64,000 bases of DNA from Candidatus Thalassolituus haligoni (GTDB taxonomy: Bacteria; Pseudomonadota; Gammaproteobacteria; Pseudomonadales; Oceanobacteraceae): contig NZ_CP139482.1 of assembly GCF_041222825.1 (NCBI RefSeq), positions 1,457,001-1,521,000 of the forward strand, in the 5' to 3' direction. This document shows positions 34,833 to 44,779 of this stretch, piece by piece. The translations under genes and the position numbers were made by a program. Numbering within the stretch: position 1 is the stretch's first letter; the number at the start of each line of letters is the position of its first letter. Under the pieces are notes generated by a model. It did not search any database. It was given only the letters and a program-made list of their open reading frames with translations, and was not told the origin of the DNA.

Positions 34833-36332
34833 ATGAACTTCTCCCCCCAACAACGTACTCGCCAGTACATCCATGCGCGTCAGCAGCATCCTGCCTGGCG
34901 TTTGTTGGCGTCGCCACGTGCGCCTTTGGTTCTGGGGTGTTTAACCACGCTATTTGAGCATGCCCAGAACGGTATCGCGGAAGAGGATGCCTTGCAGGCT
35001 TTGTCGGAGATGCTGGCAGCGTATGCCGGGCAAGATGAGTTCGCTATTGATCCAGACAATACCCGTCAACAGGCGGGGCGCGAGTTACGGGAATGGATCA
35101 AGCGTGGGTTGGTGATTGAACGCGGTCAGCGTTTGTACGCCACCGATGCTCTGGCGACGGCGATTCAGTTTGTCGATTCCCTCGATAACCGTATCATGAC
35201 ATCGACGGCATCCCGTCTATCAGTCGTTCAGTCGCAAATAGAAAAACTCGAAACCGGGCTTAATCCCAATCCGGCCAGTCGTATTGCCTCGTTGCAGGGG
35301 CGTATAGCCCAATTGCAGCAGGAGCTGGCCGCTGCGGAGGCGGGTGATATTCCGGTGTTGTCTAACGTAGAGGCGATTGAAGGTATTCGTGAAATCTTTT
35401 CCTTGGCGACCGGGTTGAGTGCTGATTTTCGTCGGGTGGAAGATTCCTGGCGGGAGGCAGATCGGTTGTTGCGCCAGTCTATTATGGCTGAGGGGACCCA
35501 TCGCGGCGTTGTGGTGGATCGGTTGCTGGATGGTCAGGCGGCCTTGTTAAATACTCCAGAAGGTCGGGTATTTGATGGCTTTATTCAGCAATTGCGACAA
35601 ACCATTGAGCTGGAGAATATGAATCACCGCATTCGTACCATTCTTGCTCATCCGGCAGCGCCTAAAGCACTGAACCGCAATCAGCTGACAGATCTGAAAT
35701 GGTTGCGGCTGCGGTTGGCGCAGGAAAGTAAATTGGTGCTGCAGGCGCGCGCGCGCAGTGAACAGGATGTACGCGGTTTTCTGAAAAGTGGCCTGGCGGC
35801 CGAGCACCATAAAGTCGGTCAGATACTGACAGAGATTATGAAAGCTGCGCTGGACGTTGATTGGCAACGGCAAAAAGTCCGGCGCGCCGAGTCGCCGTTA
35901 CCGCCGCTGGGGTTTGCGCTGGCCAATGTGCCGCTGGTGGAGCGGTTACGCTTTAAAAACCTGGAGAACCCGGCAGAACAAACACTGGATTTTACCGCCG
36001 CAGAGGCCAATCTGGGTGATCTCGACGAGGAGTTCTGGGCGGCCTTGGACGGGCTGGATCGCGACGTGGTGATTGCTGAAACCCTGGCGGTATTGGCAGC
36101 TGCCGGGCGGCCGTTAAGCTTGGTGGAGCTGGCGGAGCAATTACCGCCCACTCACGACCTGGAAACTTTTGCCTTGTGGATTGGAATGGCCCGTGAAGCG
36201 GGTATTGATATAACCGGGAACCACACCGAATCACTGGAATTGACAGATGCTGAGCACCGGCGCTGGGCCTTCAGTCTGCCGTTGTTGTCACTGGATGCGG
36301 CCGCGTTTGCGGGCATGGACTGGGAATTCTGA
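34833..36332 (+). CDS. jetA: Wadjet type I subunit JetA (DUF3375)
   Basis: 499 residues, DUF3375, the kleisin-like (MukF/MksF-type) subunit of the Wadjet condensin. N-terminal winged-helix-like region (QRTRQYIHARQQHPAWRLLA, SPRAPLVLGCLTTLFE), central helices (IEKLETGLNPNPASRIASLQ ... AQLQQELAAAE) and a C-terminal domain ending AFAGMDWEF. The identification rests on family pattern plus the following three genes in fixed order. jetB starts 2 bases after its stop. Confidence 0.92.
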   Translation: MNFSPQQRTRQYIHARQQHPAWRLLASPRAPLVLGCLTTLFEHAQNGIAEEDALQALSEMLAAYAGQDEFAIDPDNTRQQAGRELREWIKRGLVIERGQRLYATDALATAIQFVDSLDNRIMTSTASRLSVVQSQIEKLETGLNPNPASRIASLQGRIAQLQQELAAAEAGDIPVLSNVEAIEGIREIFSLATGLSADFRRVEDSWREADRLLRQSIMAEGTHRGVVVDRLLDGQAALLNTPEGRVFDGFIQQLRQTIELENMNHRIRTILAHPAAPKALNRNQLTDLKWLRLRLAQESKLVLQARARSEQDVRGFLKSGLAAEHHKVGQILTEIMKAALDVDWQRQKVRRAESPLPPLGFALANVPLVERLRFKNLENPAEQTLDFTAAEANLGDLDEEFWAALDGLDRDVVIAETLAVLAAAGRPLSLVELAEQLPPTHDLETFALWIGMAREAGIDITGNHTESLELTDAEHRRWAFSLPLLSLDAAAFAGMDWEF

Positions 36333-36334
36333 AT

Positions 36335-37087
36335 ATGACCAGTATCTTTGATGAACCGACGGCGCAGCCACCAGAAAAACCGCCGCACTTGTCTGAAAAA
36401 TCGTCTGAAAATAATCATGCTGAGGGCAGTATTCCCCAAGTTATCGCTCCTGATGTTGGCGTTGTTGGCGTTGTTGGCGTTGAACGTACCGACCGCCGCT
36501 TGCGCGACACCGCTCAGCAGCTATTGAATACCGGTTTGCTGGAGCAAACGCTGAAGCCCAATGTGTATCGGGTAGCGGTGGTGAATCTGGAAGCCATCAA
36601 CGCCATTCTGGAACCGCTGGATTTACAAGCTCAGGTGGATGACATTCGCGGGTTGGTGTTCCTGAAAGTGGTGGCGGCTGAAAAGACCGAGGAGCAAGAC
36701 GACTGGTCGCACCCGCTGGTGCGCAAGCAACGGCTGACGCTGGAGCAATCACTGTTGGTGGCGATATTGCGGCAGTATTTTGTTAACTACGAGCAGGATT
36801 CCGGTGTGGGTGCGGCGGACGCCGTGGTGGCGATTGATGAACTGGTGCCACAGTTGCAGTTGTATCTGGGCGACAGTGGCAGTGAATCGAAAGAACGCAA
36901 TCGCATGATCACCTTGTTGGATCAGCTCAAAGGACATGGGCTGGTCACCGCCCCGGACAGCCACGACCGGGTGACTATTCGTCCTGTCATTGCTCATTTG
37001 GCCAACCCGGAAAACCTGCAAGCATTGCTGAACGGTCTGCGTGAGCAGGCCGATGGTCAGCCTGATGATTCGGCGCGGGAGGAATAA
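36335..37087 (+). CDS. jetB: Wadjet type I subunit JetB (DUF4194)
   Basis: 250 residues; the C-terminal two thirds is DUF4194, the KITE-type (MukE/MksE-like) subunit. The first 45 residues are low complexity and include three in-frame copies of VGV encoded by a perfect 9-bp tandem repeat (36455-36481). The conserved part covers RRLRDTAQQLLNTGLLEQTL ... VRKQRLTLEQSLLVAILRQY. jetC starts 5 bases after its stop. Confidence 0.92.
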   Translation: MTSIFDEPTAQPPEKPPHLSEKSSENNHAEGSIPQVIAPDVGVVGVVGVERTDRRLRDTAQQLLNTGLLEQTLKPNVYRVAVVNLEAINAILEPLDLQAQVDDIRGLVFLKVVAAEKTEEQDDWSHPLVRKQRLTLEQSLLVAILRQYFVNYEQDSGVGAADAVVAIDELVPQLQLYLGDSGSESKERNRMITLLDQLKGHGLVTAPDSHDRVTIRPVIAHLANPENLQALLNGLREQADGQPDDSAREE

Positions 37088-37092
37088 CCGTA

Positions 37093-40000
37093 ATGCCAGC
37101 TCAGGAAGAGATGTTCGGGTGCGAGCCCACCTACCGTCTGCAACAACTGGAAATCTTTAATTGGGGTGGTTTTGGCGGCCCGCACAGTGCTGAGATTGAT
37201 GCCGAAGGTACCGCGATTGTCGGGCCAACCGGTAGTGGTAAAACCACCCTGGTGGATGCCTTGATGACACTGCTGACAGCCAACCCCAAATACAACCTGG
37301 CATCGACGGGAGGTCACGAAAGCGACCGTGATTTGGTCTCGTATGTGCGCGGGGTCTCTGGCCCTGGGGATGGCGGTGCAGGCCAGGCGCATATCGCTCG
37401 ATCCGGCAAAACCGTCACCGGTATTTGTGCCATCTTGTCGAATGGTCAGGACGTGGCTCGCCTGGGCGCGTTGCTATGGTTTGACGACATCAGCTCGACC
37501 CCGTCTGATTTGAAAAAACTCTGGTTTTTTACCACCGCAGCTGAACAGACCTTGCAGTACTGGCTGGAAGTGCATCAGGAAGGCGGTATGCGAGCGCTGC
37601 GGAAACTGGAAAAAACCACCACAGGGTTGTGGAATTACCCGGCTAAAAAAGGCTATCTGGCCAGAGTTCGGGATTTTTTCGAAGTGCGCGAGAACGCTTT
37701 TAACTTGCTGAATCGGGCGGCTGGTCTGAAGCAACTGAACAGTATTGATGATATTTTCCGCGAGCTGGTACTGGACGATTCATCCCAGTTTGAGCGGGCG
37801 TTAGAAGTGGCCGACAGCTTCGATGACCTGACGGCCATTCATGAAGAGCTGGAAGTGGCCCGGCGACAGCAACGCTCACTGGAGCCGGTCAAAGCCCACT
37901 GGGAAAAATATCAGCTGATTGATGGCCAACTGATGGAGCAACGGCAACTGGCTGATATTTTGCCCATCTGGTTTGGGGAGCAGGCGTATCAGCTCTGGAA
38001 AGCGGAGTGTGTTCGCCTGGTGACGGAGGTTCAAAGCGCCGAGGCAGGCTGTGTCGATGCGGAAGAAAGTGTCCAGGCGCAACAGCGCAGCTGCGATGCC
38101 CTGCGTGAGCAGTACTTGCAGTTGGGTGGCCATAATATTCGTAATCTGGAAGAACTGATTCACGAGAAACAGAACAATCTGGATCGTTGTGACCAGAACG
38201 CCCGCCACTATCAACGTATGAGTCGTAATCTGGGGCTAGACGATAGTCTGAGCCGTGCCGCGTTAACGGATAACCAGCGCGTGATAGCCGAGGGTCTCGA
38301 AGTGCTTGGCCACACGCTTGAGCAGGCTAATGAAGCCAGCTTTCAGCTGGGTGCCGCCGCCCAGGCAATTCGCTCGAATATTCGGCAACTGGAGGCTGAA
38401 ATAACCGCGATCCAGCAGCGGCCCGGTTCTAATATCCCGGCCAAATTCCATACTTTCAGGGCGCTATTGGCCGATGAACTGGGTCTGCAAGAGGATGAAT
38501 TGCCTTTTGTGGCTGAGCTGGTGCAGATAAAAGAGCAAGAACGGGATTGGCGTGGCGCTATCGAACGGGCGATTGGCAGTCACCGCTTGCGTATTCTGGT
38601 GCTACCGGAACAGGTCGCAGCGGCGCTGCGCTGGGTCAATCAGCGTAATAACCAGCTGCATGTACGTATCCTTGAAGTCAAGCAGCCTAGCCAAACTGCA
38701 CGTTTTATGGACGATGGTTTTACCCAAAAACTGGATTACAAACCGCATCCTTATCGGGAAGCTGTCAAACACCTGTTAGCTGGGTTGGATCTGCACTGCG
38801 TCAACAGCCCGGACGATTTGCGACATACCGAACATGCCATCACCAAACAAGGGTTAACCTCTGGCAAGGCTCGGTTTTTCGACAAACAGGATCAAAAGCG
38901 GCTGGATCAGGACTGGCAAACGGGCTTCGACAATCAGGATCGTTTGAACAGTGTCCAGCAGCAACGTCAGCAAGCTCAGGTCACCTTGAAACAACAGGCT
39001 GCAGACGTTGAACGGGCAAAAGCGACGGTAGCTGAGTTGACGCACCGACAGATGTTGTCGCAGCAGCTGCTGGATATCCAGTTCGATCTGATGAATACCG
39101 AACAGGCGCAGCGCGAACTGTCTCATGTGCAAGAACAGTTGGTACGACTAACAGCCCCCGATTCCGACGTTACGGCGGCCAAAACAGCGTATGAGCTAGC
39201 CAACCAGCAGCTGAAACAACTGGATGATGAACGGATTCTGCGGAACCGCCAGAGCGAAGGTTGGCAACAACAACTGAAGAACGCTGAAACGCAAAAATCC
39301 CGAGTCTGGCGTCGGGCCGAAGCCGGATTGCTGGAATCCCAGCGTCAGTTAGCCGCTAGCCGGTTCGCTGATATTGCGGCAGCGTTCAGCCTGGCTCGGC
39401 TGGCAGAGCTGGATGAGCTGGAACACACCGCAGCCAAGGCATTGCAACAGCAACTCGATACGCTGGCCAAGCAGCACGCCAATGTGGTGAACGAGTTGAC
39501 CCGAGCCATGGTCAAGGCCAAAACGGAAGACCGGGGTGCACTGGCAGAAACCGGCAGCGAGCTGATTGATGTACCGTACTATTTGCAGCGTTTGCAGCTA
39601 CTTACAGAAGAGGCATTGCCAGAGAAGCAAAACCGCTTCAAAGAATATCTGAACCGTTCCTCTGACGATGGTGTCACCCAGTTGCTAATGTCGGTAGAGG
39701 CCGAAGTAGAACGTATCGAAGACAAGCTGGAAGAAGTTAACAGCACCTTGCGGCGTGTGGATTTTCAAGCTGGACGTTATCTGCAACTGGTGGCAGGCAA
39801 GGTGGTACATGAAAGTCTGAAAACTTTTAATCGGGCCATTGCCACGTTGCGATCGGCCCGCTTTGTCGAAGACGACGGCGAAAGCCAGTACAAAGCGCTG
39901 CGCGGCATTATTGCGCTGTTGCGGGATGCCTGTGAGCGTCAGCGCACCCAACCCGCCAAGGCCTTGCTTGATCCGCGTTTCCGGCTCGAATTCAAGGTGT

Positions 40001-40437
40001 CAGTCATCGATCGGGCAACCGGCAGCGTGATGGAAACCCGCAGTGGCTCCCAGGGTGGCAGCGGTGGTGAAAAAGAAATTATTGCGTCGTATGTGTTAAC
40101 GGCATCGCTGTCGTATGCGCTGTGCCCGGATGGCAGTAATCGGCCCCTGTTTGGCACCATTGTATTGGATGAGGCTTTTTCGCGCAGTTCCCATGTTGTG
40201 GCGGGGCGCATTATCGCTGCGCTAACGGAGTTTGGTTTACACGCGCTGTTTATTACTCCCAACAAGGAAATGCGGTTGTTACGCAATCACACGCGTTCGG
40301 CCATTGTGGTACACCGACGGGGGATGGCATCGACCTTGACCGCGCTGACTTGGCAGGAACTCGATATCGTGTATCAGCAGCGCAGCGTGCAACGTATTCG
40401 TCAGCCGGAAGATGCCAATGATGAAACTTCCAGCTGA
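37093..40437 (+). CDS. jetC: Wadjet type I SMC-like ATPase JetC
   Basis: 1114 residues. Walker A GPTGSGKTTL at 44-53, long coiled-coil arms (roughly 250-900) rich in Gln and Glu, ABC signature GGSGGEKEIIAS near 986 and Walker B TIVLDEAFSRS near 1022, followed by GLHALFITPNKEMRLLRNHT. This is an MksB/MukB-SbcC-like SMC protein, the DNA-translocating motor of Wadjet, acting as a dimer with JetA and JetB on small circular DNA. No catalytic residue looks lost. Confidence 0.94.
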   Translation: MPAQEEMFGCEPTYRLQQLEIFNWGGFGGPHSAEIDAEGTAIVGPTGSGKTTLVDALMTLLTANPKYNLASTGGHESDRDLVSYVRGVSGPGDGGAGQAHIARSGKTVTGICAILSNGQDVARLGALLWFDDISSTPSDLKKLWFFTTAAEQTLQYWLEVHQEGGMRALRKLEKTTTGLWNYPAKKGYLARVRDFFEVRENAFNLLNRAAGLKQLNSIDDIFRELVLDDSSQFERALEVADSFDDLTAIHEELEVARRQQRSLEPVKAHWEKYQLIDGQLMEQRQLADILPIWFGEQAYQLWKAECVRLVTEVQSAEAGCVDAEESVQAQQRSCDALREQYLQLGGHNIRNLEELIHEKQNNLDRCDQNARHYQRMSRNLGLDDSLSRAALTDNQRVIAEGLEVLGHTLEQANEASFQLGAAAQAIRSNIRQLEAEITAIQQRPGSNIPAKFHTFRALLADELGLQEDELPFVAELVQIKEQERDWRGAIERAIGSHRLRILVLPEQVAAALRWVNQRNNQLHVRILEVKQPSQTARFMDDGFTQKLDYKPHPYREAVKHLLAGLDLHCVNSPDDLRHTEHAITKQGLTSGKARFFDKQDQKRLDQDWQTGFDNQDRLNSVQQQRQQAQVTLKQQAADVERAKATVAELTHRQMLSQQLLDIQFDLMNTEQAQRELSHVQEQLVRLTAPDSDVTAAKTAYELANQQLKQLDDERILRNRQSEGWQQQLKNAETQKSRVWRRAEAGLLESQRQLAASRFADIAAAFSLARLAELDELEHTAAKALQQQLDTLAKQHANVVNELTRAMVKAKTEDRGALAETGSELIDVPYYLQRLQLLTEEALPEKQNRFKEYLNRSSDDGVTQLLMSVEAEVERIEDKLEEVNSTLRRVDFQAGRYLQLVAGKVVHESLKTFNRAIATLRSARFVEDDGESQYKALRGIIALLRDACERQRTQPAKALLDPRFRLEFKVSVIDRATGSVMETRSGSQGGSGGEKEIIASYVLTASLSYALCPDGSNRPLFGTIVLDEAFSRSSHVVAGRIIAALTEFGLHALFITPNKEMRLLRNHTRSAIVVHRRGMASTLTALTWQELDIVYQQRSVQRIRQPEDANDETSS

Positions 40438-41587
40438 TCTGGCAGAAAAGCTGAGCAGGCAATGGCAACAGACCGAGCTTCGGCTTGAACGCTTGTTGTC
40501 AGAGGCGGCCTGGCCGGTTGAGTTGATGATTGGCAAACCTTCCGGTGAGCAGTTTGCCCGCCATACCGCTGAGGTGCGACAGCAAGTGCAGGCCTGGCAG
40601 GCTGTCACGGTCGGAGAGGTCATTTTTACAGCGGTGAAATACCGGGCTGCGGCGGATGCGGTTGAACTGCCGTTGTGCTGGCGCTTGCACACACCAACCG
40701 AATGGGTCGCTGCTACTGAGAATGAACAGGTGCAGCAAGAGTTCCGGATATTGGAGCAGCTGGTTTTTAGCGGTCGTGTGCGTCAGGTGTACCACGCCGC
40801 CTTGATTCGTGAGCGCTCGCTGTGGCGCAATAAACCAGTTGAGGACGTGATCACCACCGCTTCTCTGGCTGATTCACTGTCGCCCGGTGCAGCGCAAGGC
40901 AGGCCTCTGCGTCTGATGGCAGGGTTTGGGGTGGATACTAAATTTATGGAGCGTAACGCCAAGCTACTGCAACGACTGCTGGACGAGCGTTATAACGGCA
41001 CCGCCAGCGAGCAGGGGCTACACGCTTTTTTGGATGCAGCGGTTGAGTCCGACCATTGGCTGCTGGTGAAACCTCTGACCAGCGGGCTGTTGCCCTTTAA
41101 GCGGCTAAGACTGAGCACCCGTGAACTGGCTGATACCCCCTTGCCTTGCCGTCGTATTTTGGTGATCGAAAACGAACGCTGTGAACACCTGTTACCGGAG
41201 CTGGATGCCATTGCGATTCTGGGGGCAGGTCTGGATCTGGGCTGGCTGGCGTCGCGGGTCTTTGACGGTAAACAGATTCTCTATTGGGGTGATATGGACA
41301 GCTGGGGCTTAACCATGCTGGCGCGCGCCAGACAGCTGCGCCCGGCAATAGGCTCGGTACTGATGGATCAGGCCACGTTCGAAGCATTCCATGTTGGTGC
41401 TGCCGTGGTAGAACCGGCTCCAGCAGGAGAGCAAATTCCAAATGGGCTGACGACAGCAGAACAGCAGTTTTATTTGTACTTGCTCAACAGCCCGAAAGGT
41501 CGGTTGGAACAGGAGTTTGTACCTGCATCACGGGTCGCCGACGCATTAAATAACTGGATAAAGCACCAACTGACCAACAACAGGTAG
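40412..41587 (+). CDS. jetD: Wadjet nuclease subunit JetD (DUF3322/DUF2220)
   Basis: 391 residues. The N-terminal DUF3322 half is followed by DUF2220 with a TOPRIM-like site: RRILVIENERCEHLLPELD near 246 and the DxD in LYWGDMDSWGLTMLARAR near 293, as in topoisomerase VI A-like nucleases. JetD cuts plasmid DNA held by JetABC. ATG 40412 overlaps jetC by 26 bases, so it is translationally coupled. The operon ends here and is followed by tandem repeats. Confidence 0.93.
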   Translation: MPMMKLPADLAEKLSRQWQQTELRLERLLSEAAWPVELMIGKPSGEQFARHTAEVRQQVQAWQAVTVGEVIFTAVKYRAAADAVELPLCWRLHTPTEWVAATENEQVQQEFRILEQLVFSGRVRQVYHAALIRERSLWRNKPVEDVITTASLADSLSPGAAQGRPLRLMAGFGVDTKFMERNAKLLQRLLDERYNGTASEQGLHAFLDAAVESDHWLLVKPLTSGLLPFKRLRLSTRELADTPLPCRRILVIENERCEHLLPELDAIAILGAGLDLGWLASRVFDGKQILYWGDMDSWGLTMLARARQLRPAIGSVLMDQATFEAFHVGAAVVEPAPAGEQIPNGLTTAEQQFYLYLLNSPKGRLEQEFVPASRVADALNNWIKHQLTNNR

Positions 41588-41780
41588 GGACGAGCACCGT
41601 CTCTGTCCGGAACGAGCACCGTCTCTGTTCGAAATACCAATGCCACGCACGGAGGCGTTCGGCGGCCACAGGTAGGGACGAGCACCGTCTCTGTCCGGAA
41701 GGAGCACTGTCCCTGTCCGGAACGAGCACCGTCTCTGTCCGAAATACCAATGCCACGCACGGGCGGTTCGGTGGCCACGC
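41583..41780. repeat. duplicated module of 21-22 bp tandem repeats
   Basis: A unit close to acgagcaccgtctctgtccg recurs five times: two copies from 41590, then three from 41678, the middle one diverged. Each set follows ggtagggacg and is followed by a common flank (gaaataccaatgccacgcac), so an 88-bp module has been duplicated and expanded. Not CRISPR: there are no spacers. ORFs through it are repeats and not credible genes. Confidence 0.85.
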
Positions 41781-41911
41781 AACGGTGAACCTGCCTGTCG
41801 TCGTGGCTGTCTGTTATAAATTTCTGTAGAATATCGGCCTCTTTTTTGTTCTTTCATCGTTACGGTGGGGGACAACCGACTTACAGACCAGTGACACAGA
41901 CAGGTATCCCT

Positions 41912-43007
41912 TTGGAAATCAATCCAATCATCGAAACGATCAAAGACCTCACGGCGCGCACCGACGTGCTTAGGGGGTATCTTTGACTATGCCAACAAGA
42001 CTGAACGGCTGGAAGAAGTAGAGCAGGAACTGGCTCAACCCGACGTTTGGAACGACGCTGCCCGCGCTCAGGAGCTGGGTAAGGAACGTTCCGCGCTGGA
42101 AGCGGTGGTCAAGACCATCGACACCCTTGATACCGGCCTTGCAGATCTGAAAGACTTGCTCGATATGGCCGTTGAGGAAAACGACGAAGAGGCGGTCGCT
42201 GAAGTTGAGTCTGAACTGGCCGACCTGCGGCAACAACTGGAGGCGCTGGAATTCCGTCGTATGTTCTCCGGTGAGCTGGATGCCAACAATGCTTACGTGG
42301 AAATCCAGTCCGGCTCGGGTGGTACAGAAGCCCAGGACTGGGCCAATATGATGTTGCGGATGTATTTGCGCTGGATTGAAGCTCATGGTTTCAAGGGCGA
42401 GTTGATGGAAGTATCCGATGGCGAAGTGGCCGGTATCAAGGGCGCGACCATCCGGGTTGAAGGCGAGTACGCTTATGGCTGGCTACGCACCGAGACTGGC
42501 GTTCACCGACTGGTGCGCAAGAGTCCGTTTGATTCCGGCAACCGTCGGCATACCTCGTTCTCTTCTGTGTTTGTATCACCGGAAGTGGATGACGATATCG
42601 ATATCGAGATTAATCCGTCGGATCTGCGTATCGACGTTTACCGGGCTTCCGGTGCCGGTGGTCAGCACGTTAACCGGACGGAATCCGCAGTGCGTATTAC
42701 TCACTTGCCGACCAATATCGTGACCCAGTGTCAGAACGATCGCTCGCAGCACAAGAACAAAGACCAGGCCATGAAACAGTTGAAGGCCAAGTTGTACGAG
42801 TTCGAGCTGCAAAAACGTAATGCCGCTGCTCAGGTGCTGGAAGATTCCAAGTCGGATATCGGCTGGGGCAGCCAGATTCGCTCTTACGTGCTCGACGATG
42901 CCCGTATCAAGGATTTGCGCACCGGGGTCGAAACCCGCAATACGCAAGCGGTATTGGATGGCGGTCTGGATCAGTTTATTGAAGCGAGCCTGAAAAAGGG
43001 GCTGTGA
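41912..43007 (+). CDS. prfB: peptide chain release factor 2, with programmed +1 frameshift
   Basis: RF2 reads UGA and UAA stops. Frame 0 starts at TTG 41912 (or GTG 41891 in frame) with [20 protein letters not shown] and meets TGA at 41984-41986. The classical shift sequence is present: internal Shine-Dalgarno AGGGGG (41972-41977), then TAT CTT TGA C. Skipping one T at 41984 leads to [11 protein letters not shown] and the rest. Domain motifs: SPF ([14 protein letters not shown]) and GGQ ([18 protein letters not shown]). About 364 residues. Confidence 0.96.
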
Positions 43008-43081
43008 TGCTGGTCAGTGGCTTGGCCCGATTGCATGTCGGCGGCAAGCCATCTCTACCGCGCACAGAGTACATAGTGTCT

Positions 43082-43148
43082 GACGTCCGTGTGTTGACGT
43101 CTGATCTGAAAACCATACATATAAGGTTCGACGTCTGACTTCGACGTC
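43082..43148 (+). repeat. four GACGTC-containing repeats between prfB and lysS
   Basis: GACGTC occurs at 43082, 43096, 43130 and 43143, each within a degenerate tGACGTCYGAY unit. It fills most of the 168-base prfB-lysS gap. No terminator is visible. Confidence 0.6.
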
Positions 43149-43175
43149 CGACCCTATACAGAACCGGGTTAAACA

Positions 43176-44696
43176 ATGACCGAACAGAATCAAACCGCCC
43201 AGGAAGAAAACAAACTGATTGCCGAGCGTCGCGCCAAGCTGGAACAGCTGCGTGAAGGTAGCTTGGCAAATGGCCACCCGAATGACTTCAAGCGTGAACA
43301 TTTGGCGGGTGAATTAAAAGCCAAGCATGGCGAAAAAGACAAGGCAACCCTGGCGGAAGAGCAGCACCCGGTCGTGGTTGCCGGTCGTGTGATGCGTCGT
43401 GGCGGCCCATTTGTCGGGATTCAGGACAGCAGCGGTTCGATCCAGTTTTACCTTGCCAAACCGAAGCAGAAAGAAAGCGAAGCGTGGCAGCTGCTGGACA
43501 TCGGCGATATTGTCGGCGTGGCGGGCACCTTGCAGAAATCTGGCAAGGGCGATTTGTACGTTGAAATTGATGACATTACCAACCTGCGCATCCTGACCAA
43601 GTCCTTGCGGCCACTGCCAGACAAGTTTCATGGTCTGGGTGATCAGGAGATGAAATATCGTCAGCGTTATGTCGATCTGATCATCAATGAAGAAACTCGT
43701 AACACGTTTTTGATGCGTTCAAAAATCATTGAAGGCATTCGCTACTTCTTGTCCCAGCGCGGTTTTATGGAAGTGGAAACCCCCATGCTGCAAAGCATTC
43801 CGGGTGGCGCAACGGCCAAACCCTTTGAAACCCATCACAATGCCATGGGTATTGATATGTTCCTGCGGATCGCGCCAGAACTGTATCTGAAGCGGCTGGT
43901 GGTGGGCGGTTTCGACAAGGTGTTCGAGATCAATCGTAACTTCCGTAACGAAGGCACCAGCACCCGCCATAATCCTGAATTCACCATGATCGAGTTTTAT
44001 CAGGCCTATGCGGATTACCGCGACCTGATGGACATTACCGAATCCATGTTGAAATTTATTGCCGAATCGGTGCTGGGCAACACTACCATTGAATATGGCG
44101 AATCAACCTACGACTTTGCTGCGCCGTTCCAACGCATGACCATGGTTGATGCGATTCTGAAGTACAACCCTGCAATGGACGCCGACGTGCTGAATCATGC
44201 TGAAGCCCATATCGACACGCTGAAACAGTACGCCCAGCAGGTCGGTATCAAAGACTCGCCCAAGCAGGCCGCTTGGGGGGCAGGCAAGTACATTTGTGAA
44301 ATCTTCGAAGCAACCGCTGAAGAGCAATTGGATCAGCCCACCTTTATTACTGAATACCCGTGGGAAGTATCACCGCTGGCGCGTCGTAACGATGCCAACC
44401 CGTTTGTGACCGACCGTTTTGAATTCTTTGTCGGCGGTCGTGAACTGGCCAACGGTTTCTCCGAGTTAAACGACGCGGAAGACCAAGCGGCCCGCTTCCG
44501 CAAGCAGGTCGAAGAGAAAGACGCTGGTGACGATGAGGCGATGCACTACGATGCCGACTATATCAACGCGTTGGAATACGGCATGCCGCCAACCGCAGGT
44601 GAAGGGATCGGCATTGACCGTCTGGTAATGCTGTTTACCAACTCACACACCATTAAAGATGTGATCCTGTTTCCGCATATGAAGCCGCTGGCGTAA
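43176..44696 (+). CDS. lysS: lysine-tRNA ligase (class II)
   Basis: Class II synthetase with N-terminal OB fold ([19 protein letters not shown]) and motif 1 ([20 protein letters not shown]), motif 2 ([20 protein letters not shown]) and motif 3 ([20 protein letters not shown]). 506 residues, as E. coli LysS. Follows prfB as in most gammaproteobacteria. Confidence 0.97.
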   Translation: MTEQNQTAQEENKLIAERRAKLEQLREGSLANGHPNDFKREHLAGELKAKHGEKDKATLAEEQHPVVVAGRVMRRGGPFVGIQDSSGSIQFYLAKPKQKESEAWQLLDIGDIVGVAGTLQKSGKGDLYVEIDDITNLRILTKSLRPLPDKFHGLGDQEMKYRQRYVDLIINEETRNTFLMRSKIIEGIRYFLSQRGFMEVETPMLQSIPGGATAKPFETHHNAMGIDMFLRIAPELYLKRLVVGGFDKVFEINRNFRNEGTSTRHNPEFTMIEFYQAYADYRDLMDITESMLKFIAESVLGNTTIEYGESTYDFAAPFQRMTMVDAILKYNPAMDADVLNHAEAHIDTLKQYAQQVGIKDSPKQAAWGAGKYICEIFEATAEEQLDQPTFITEYPWEVSPLARRNDANPFVTDRFEFFVGGRELANGFSELNDAEDQAARFRKQVEEKDAGDDEAMHYDADYINALEYGMPPTAGEGIGIDRLVMLFTNSHTIKDVILFPHMKPLA

Positions 44697-44737
44697 TTCG
44701 GTTTCACTGTTTTTGTTTTGCATTTTGGTACGCACCC

Positions 44738-44757
44738 GAACTGCCCCAGGGCAGTTC
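44738..44757 (+). terminator. hairpin after lysS
   Basis: Perfect 8-bp stem gaactgcc / ggcagttc, loop ccag; the following sequence is not a good T tract, so termination is uncertain. Confidence 0.45.
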
Positions 44758-44779
44758 AGCCTGTTTCTGGATCAGTAAT

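Noticed and set aside
34514..34889. Minus-strand ORFs over the miniprotein and jetA start
   Set aside because: No ribosome-binding site or domain; the plus-strand reading is better supported.
41583..41780. CRISPR array
   Set aside because: Repeats are adjacent and imperfect with no spacers of uniform length, and there are no cas genes.
41470..41875. Minus-strand ORFs rich in RTETVLVPDRD
   Set aside because: They are translations of the tandem repeats in several frames.
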